A stretch of DNA of 64,000 nucleotides from Tsukamurella sp. 1534 (lineage in GTDB: Bacteria; Actinomycetota; Actinomycetes; Mycobacteriales; Mycobacteriaceae), in contig NZ_HE997626.1 in NCBI RefSeq assembly GCF_000312385.1, forward strand, positions 1,181,996 through 1,245,995, given 5' to 3'. The stretch's first letter is position 1; the number at the start of each line of letters is the position of its first letter. The notes beneath the pieces were generated by a model, which made no database searches, had not been told where the DNA came from, and saw only the letters and a list, made by a program, of their open reading frames with translations. This document shows positions 61,630 to 64,000 of the stretch, one piece after another. Both the position numbers and the translations under genes were made by a program.

Positions 61630-63080
61630 TGAGTCTGCAGACCGGCTCCATAATCGCCGACCGGTACGAACTCCTCCGGCTCATCGCGACCGGCGGCATG
61701 GGTCAGGTGTGGGAGGCCATGGACACGCGTCTCGACCGGCGCGTGGCCATCAAGGTGCTCAAGGCGGAGTTCTCCGAGGACCAGGAGTTCCTGGCCCGGT
61801 TCCGGAACGAGGCCCGCACCACCGCGGCCCTCAACCACCCGGGCATCGCCGGCGTCTACGACTACGGCGAGACGGACGACCAGGCCGGCGGCGCGCCGCT
61901 GGCGTACCTGGTCATGGAGCTCGTCAACGGCGAGCCGCTCAACGCCGTCCTGTCGCGCCTCGGGCACCTCAGCCAGGCCCAGGCGCTCGACCTGCTCGAA
62001 CAGACCGGCCGGGCGCTGCAGGTGGCGCACAGCGCCGGACTGGTGCACCGCGACGTCAAGCCCGGCAACATCATGATCACCCCCACCGGCCAGGTGAAGA
62101 TCACCGACTTCGGCATCGCCAAGGCCGTCGACGCCGCCCCGGTCACCAAGACCGGCATGGTCATGGGCACCGCCCAGTACATCTCCCCCGAGCAGGCCTC
62201 CGGCGAGGACGCCACCGCCGCCTCGGACGTGTACTCGCTCGGCGTCGTCGGCTACGAGTGCCTCGCCGGCAAGCGGCCGTTCTCCGGCGACGGTGCGATC
62301 ACCGTCGCCATGAAGCACATCCGGGACCAGCCGGATCCGCTGCCGCCCGACCTGCCGGCCCCGGTCCGCGAGCTGATCACCCTGACGCTGGTCAAGGACC
62401 CGCGGCAGCGCTACGCCAACGGCGGCGAGTTCGCCGACGCCGTGGCCGCCGTGAAGTCCGGCCAGCGGCCGCCCATGCCGCGCGGCTGGACGGGCGGCGC
62501 GCTGCCCGCCTCGAGCCCGGCGCCCGCCACGGCGGCCACCGCCGTGGTGACCCCGCCCCCGTCGCGCCCCGGCCCGCAGCCGGTCACCGGCAACCGCAAC
62601 TCCGCGCCGCTCTCCCGCGCGACCCCGGCGTACACGGAGGACTCGGGCTGGACCAAGGCGCAGAAGACGGTGCTGGGCATCTCGGCCGCGCTGCTGCTCC
62701 TGGCCGGCGCGATCATCGGCGGCTACCTGCTGTTCCGGGACACCGGCGGCACCACGCCACCGTCCACGAGCAGCTCGACGGGGCCGACCGCCACCGTCGG
62801 GCCGCCCCCGACCGGCAATTCCACGTCGGCGCGCCCCGAGCAGCCGACGACGCGGCCCACCAAGACGGTGACGGAGACCTCGACGCCTCCGCCGCAGACC
62901 ACCACGACCCCGCCTCCGCGGCCGACGACGACCACACCGCCGCCGACCACGACCACCCCGCCGCCGACGACCACGTCGGAGCCCCCGATCACCGGTGGTG
63001 AGCCCACCACGACGCCGCCGCCGCGGGTGATCTTCGGGATCCCGCTGCCCGGCTACCTCGATGGAGGCGACACTCGATGA
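61629..63080 (+). CDS. pknA: Ser/Thr protein kinase PknA
   Basis: 483 aa. Kinase domain: glycine loop [19 protein letters not shown] with Lys42, HRDVKPGN with Asp142, DFGIA, and activation loop [18 protein letters not shown]. One membrane segment (~residues 341-365) is followed by a Thr/Pro-rich outside tail, longer than in M. tuberculosis. It controls cell shape and division by phosphorylating FhaB, FtsZ, Wag31 and others. The start overlaps the pbpA stop (TGATG). Confidence 0.94.
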   Translation: MSLQTGSIIADRYELLRLIATGGMGQVWEAMDTRLDRRVAIKVLKAEFSEDQEFLARFRNEARTTAALNHPGIAGVYDYGETDDQAGGAPLAYLVMELVNGEPLNAVLSRLGHLSQAQALDLLEQTGRALQVAHSAGLVHRDVKPGNIMITPTGQVKITDFGIAKAVDAAPVTKTGMVMGTAQYISPEQASGEDATAASDVYSLGVVGYECLAGKRPFSGDGAITVAMKHIRDQPDPLPPDLPAPVRELITLTLVKDPRQRYANGGEFADAVAAVKSGQRPPMPRGWTGGALPASSPAPATAATAVVTPPPSRPGPQPVTGNRNSAPLSRATPAYTEDSGWTKAQKTVLGISAALLLLAGAIIGGYLLFRDTGGTTPPSTSSSTGPTATVGPPPTGNSTSARPEQPTTRPTKTVTETSTPPPQTTTTPPPRPTTTTPPPTTTTPPPTTTSEPPITGGEPTTTPPPRVIFGIPLPGYLDGGDTR

Positions 63081-64000
63081 CGACCCCGCCGCGGCGCATC
63101 AACGACCGCTACGACCTGGGCGAGACGCTCGGGTTCGGCGGCATGTCCGAGGTGCACCTGGCCCGTGACACGCGCCTGTCCCGCGATGTCGCGATCAAGA
63201 TCCTGCGCGCCGACCTCGCCCGCGATCCGAGCTTCTACGAGCGCTTCCGCCGCGAGGCGCAGAACGCCGCATCGCTGAACCATCCGACGATCGTGCAGGT
63301 CTACGACACCGGCGAGGCGCAGACCGCACAGGGGCCGCTGCCCTACATCGTCATGGAGTACGTCGACGGGGAGACCCTGCGCGACGTGCTGCGGCGCGAC
63401 GGCACCATCGCCCCGCAGGCCGCGATGACGTGGATGGCCGACGTGTGCGCGGCGCTGGACTTCAGCCACCGCAACGGGATCGTGCACCGCGATATGAAGC
63501 CCGCCAACGTGATGCTCACGCGGGCCGGCGAGATCAAGGTGATGGACTTCGGCATCGCCCGGGCGATGAGCGATCCGTCGGCCGGGATGACGCAGACGGC
63601 GGCCGTGATCGGCACCGCCCAGTACCTCTCCCCGGAGCAGGCGCGCGGCGAGTCGGTGGACGCCCGTTCGGACGTCTACGCGGCCGGCTGCGTGCTGTTC
63701 GAGCTGCTCACCGGCCAGCCGCCGTTCCAGGGCGATTCCCCCGTGTCGGTGGCGTACCAGCACGTGCGGGAGGACCCGCCGACCCCGTCGTCGATCCTCG
63801 ACACGGTGCCGCCGGAGCTGGACTCCATCACGCTCAAGGCGCTCGCCAAGAACCCGGCCAACCGGTACCAGACCGCCGGCGAGATGCGCCAGGACCTGAT
63901 CCGGGTGCTCGCGGGCCGTAAGCCCGAGGCGCCGATGGTGCTCACCGACGAGGACCGCGACGCCTTCCTCACCGAGCAGCCGCGCGGGCGCCGCGCGAAG
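63077..64000 (+). CDS. pknB: Ser/Thr protein kinase PknB (partial, cut by window end)
   Basis: The first 308 codons are present. Kinase domain: [21 protein letters not shown] with Lys41, HRDMKPAN with Asp139, [10 protein letters not shown] and the Thr-bearing activation loop [18 protein letters not shown]. The juxtamembrane start is reached; the membrane segment and PASTA repeats that bind muropeptides lie outside the window. It is the main peptidoglycan-sensing kinase. ATGA overlap with pknA. Confidence 0.94.
   Translation, partial: MTTPPRRINDRYDLGETLGFGGMSEVHLARDTRLSRDVAIKILRADLARDPSFYERFRREAQNAASLNHPTIVQVYDTGEAQTAQGPLPYIVMEYVDGETLRDVLRRDGTIAPQAAMTWMADVCAALDFSHRNGIVHRDMKPANVMLTRAGEIKVMDFGIARAMSDPSAGMTQTAAVIGTAQYLSPEQARGESVDARSDVYAAGCVLFELLTGQPPFQGDSPVSVAYQHVREDPPTPSSILDTVPPELDSITLKALAKNPANRYQTAGEMRQDLIRVLAGRKPEAPMVLTDEDRDAFLTEQPRGRRAK

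Overview
The window is high-GC actinobacterial DNA. Its right end carries fhaA-fhaB-pstP-rodA-pbpA-pknA-pknB next to a tRNA-Leu, which is the conserved cell-growth operon near the origin of Mycobacteriales (Mycobacterium, Gordonia, Tsukamurella and relatives). GTG starts, 4-base ATGA/GTGA gene overlaps and several TANNNT boxes placed 6-7 nt before start codons (leaderless transcription) fit that order. My genus guess, Tsukamurella-like, is only a guess.

Layout. 1-2.9 kb: end of a patatin-like phospholipase, a Baeyer-Villiger-type flavin monooxygenase, a broken secreted-protein gene and a YdcF-like protein. 2.9-7.5 kb: a GABA catabolism unit (PucR-type regulator, divergent gabT and gabD). 7.5-8.2 kb: two coupled small membrane proteins. 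8.3-29.3 kb: a large Wzx/Wzy-type extracellular polysaccharide locus. It holds an initiating sugar-phosphate transferase; a sugar-modification cassette (zinc-finger C-methyltransferase, NDP-sugar pyrophosphorylase, PIG-L deacetylase, epimerase, RfbC, degenerate second methyltransferase, GSA-type aminotransferase); several glycosyltransferases including a GT2-GT4 fusion; a GH5 hydrolase; a flippase; a TagA/WecG transferase; a Wzz-like protein and a Wzy-like polymerase/ligase.

29.4-34.4 kb: secreted endonuclease/phosphatase-fold enzyme, MFS permease, secreted lipase and a second PucR-type regulator. 34.6-42.7 kb: an acid-catabolic gene set (two acyl-CoA ligases, two SDRs, an anion-type MFS importer, a thiolase that appears to start at CTG, a TetR regulator), with a dyad operator candidate at its head. 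42.8-50.2 kb: an accessory stretch of membrane and small secreted proteins around a NarL-type two-component system, with one membrane gene frameshifted in a C6 run. 50.4-54.7 kb: S9 prolyl-oligopeptidase-family peptidase, then a TetR/drug-efflux MFS pair sharing a perfect 17-bp operator-like palindrome. 54.7-55.2 kb: probable transposase scar with hairpins, strong terminator and tRNA-Leu(CAG). 55.4-64 kb: the Ser/Thr kinase, phosphatase and peptidoglycan operon, cut by the window end inside pknB.

How the genes work together. The polysaccharide locus makes lipid-linked sugar repeats at the membrane, decorates and extends them, flips them and polymerises them. The terminal operon couples septal/elongation peptidoglycan synthesis (RodA, PbpA) to phosphorylation signalling (PknA, PknB, PstP, FHA proteins). 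The GABA and acyl-CoA clusters are peripheral carbon-use modules, each with a local regulator.
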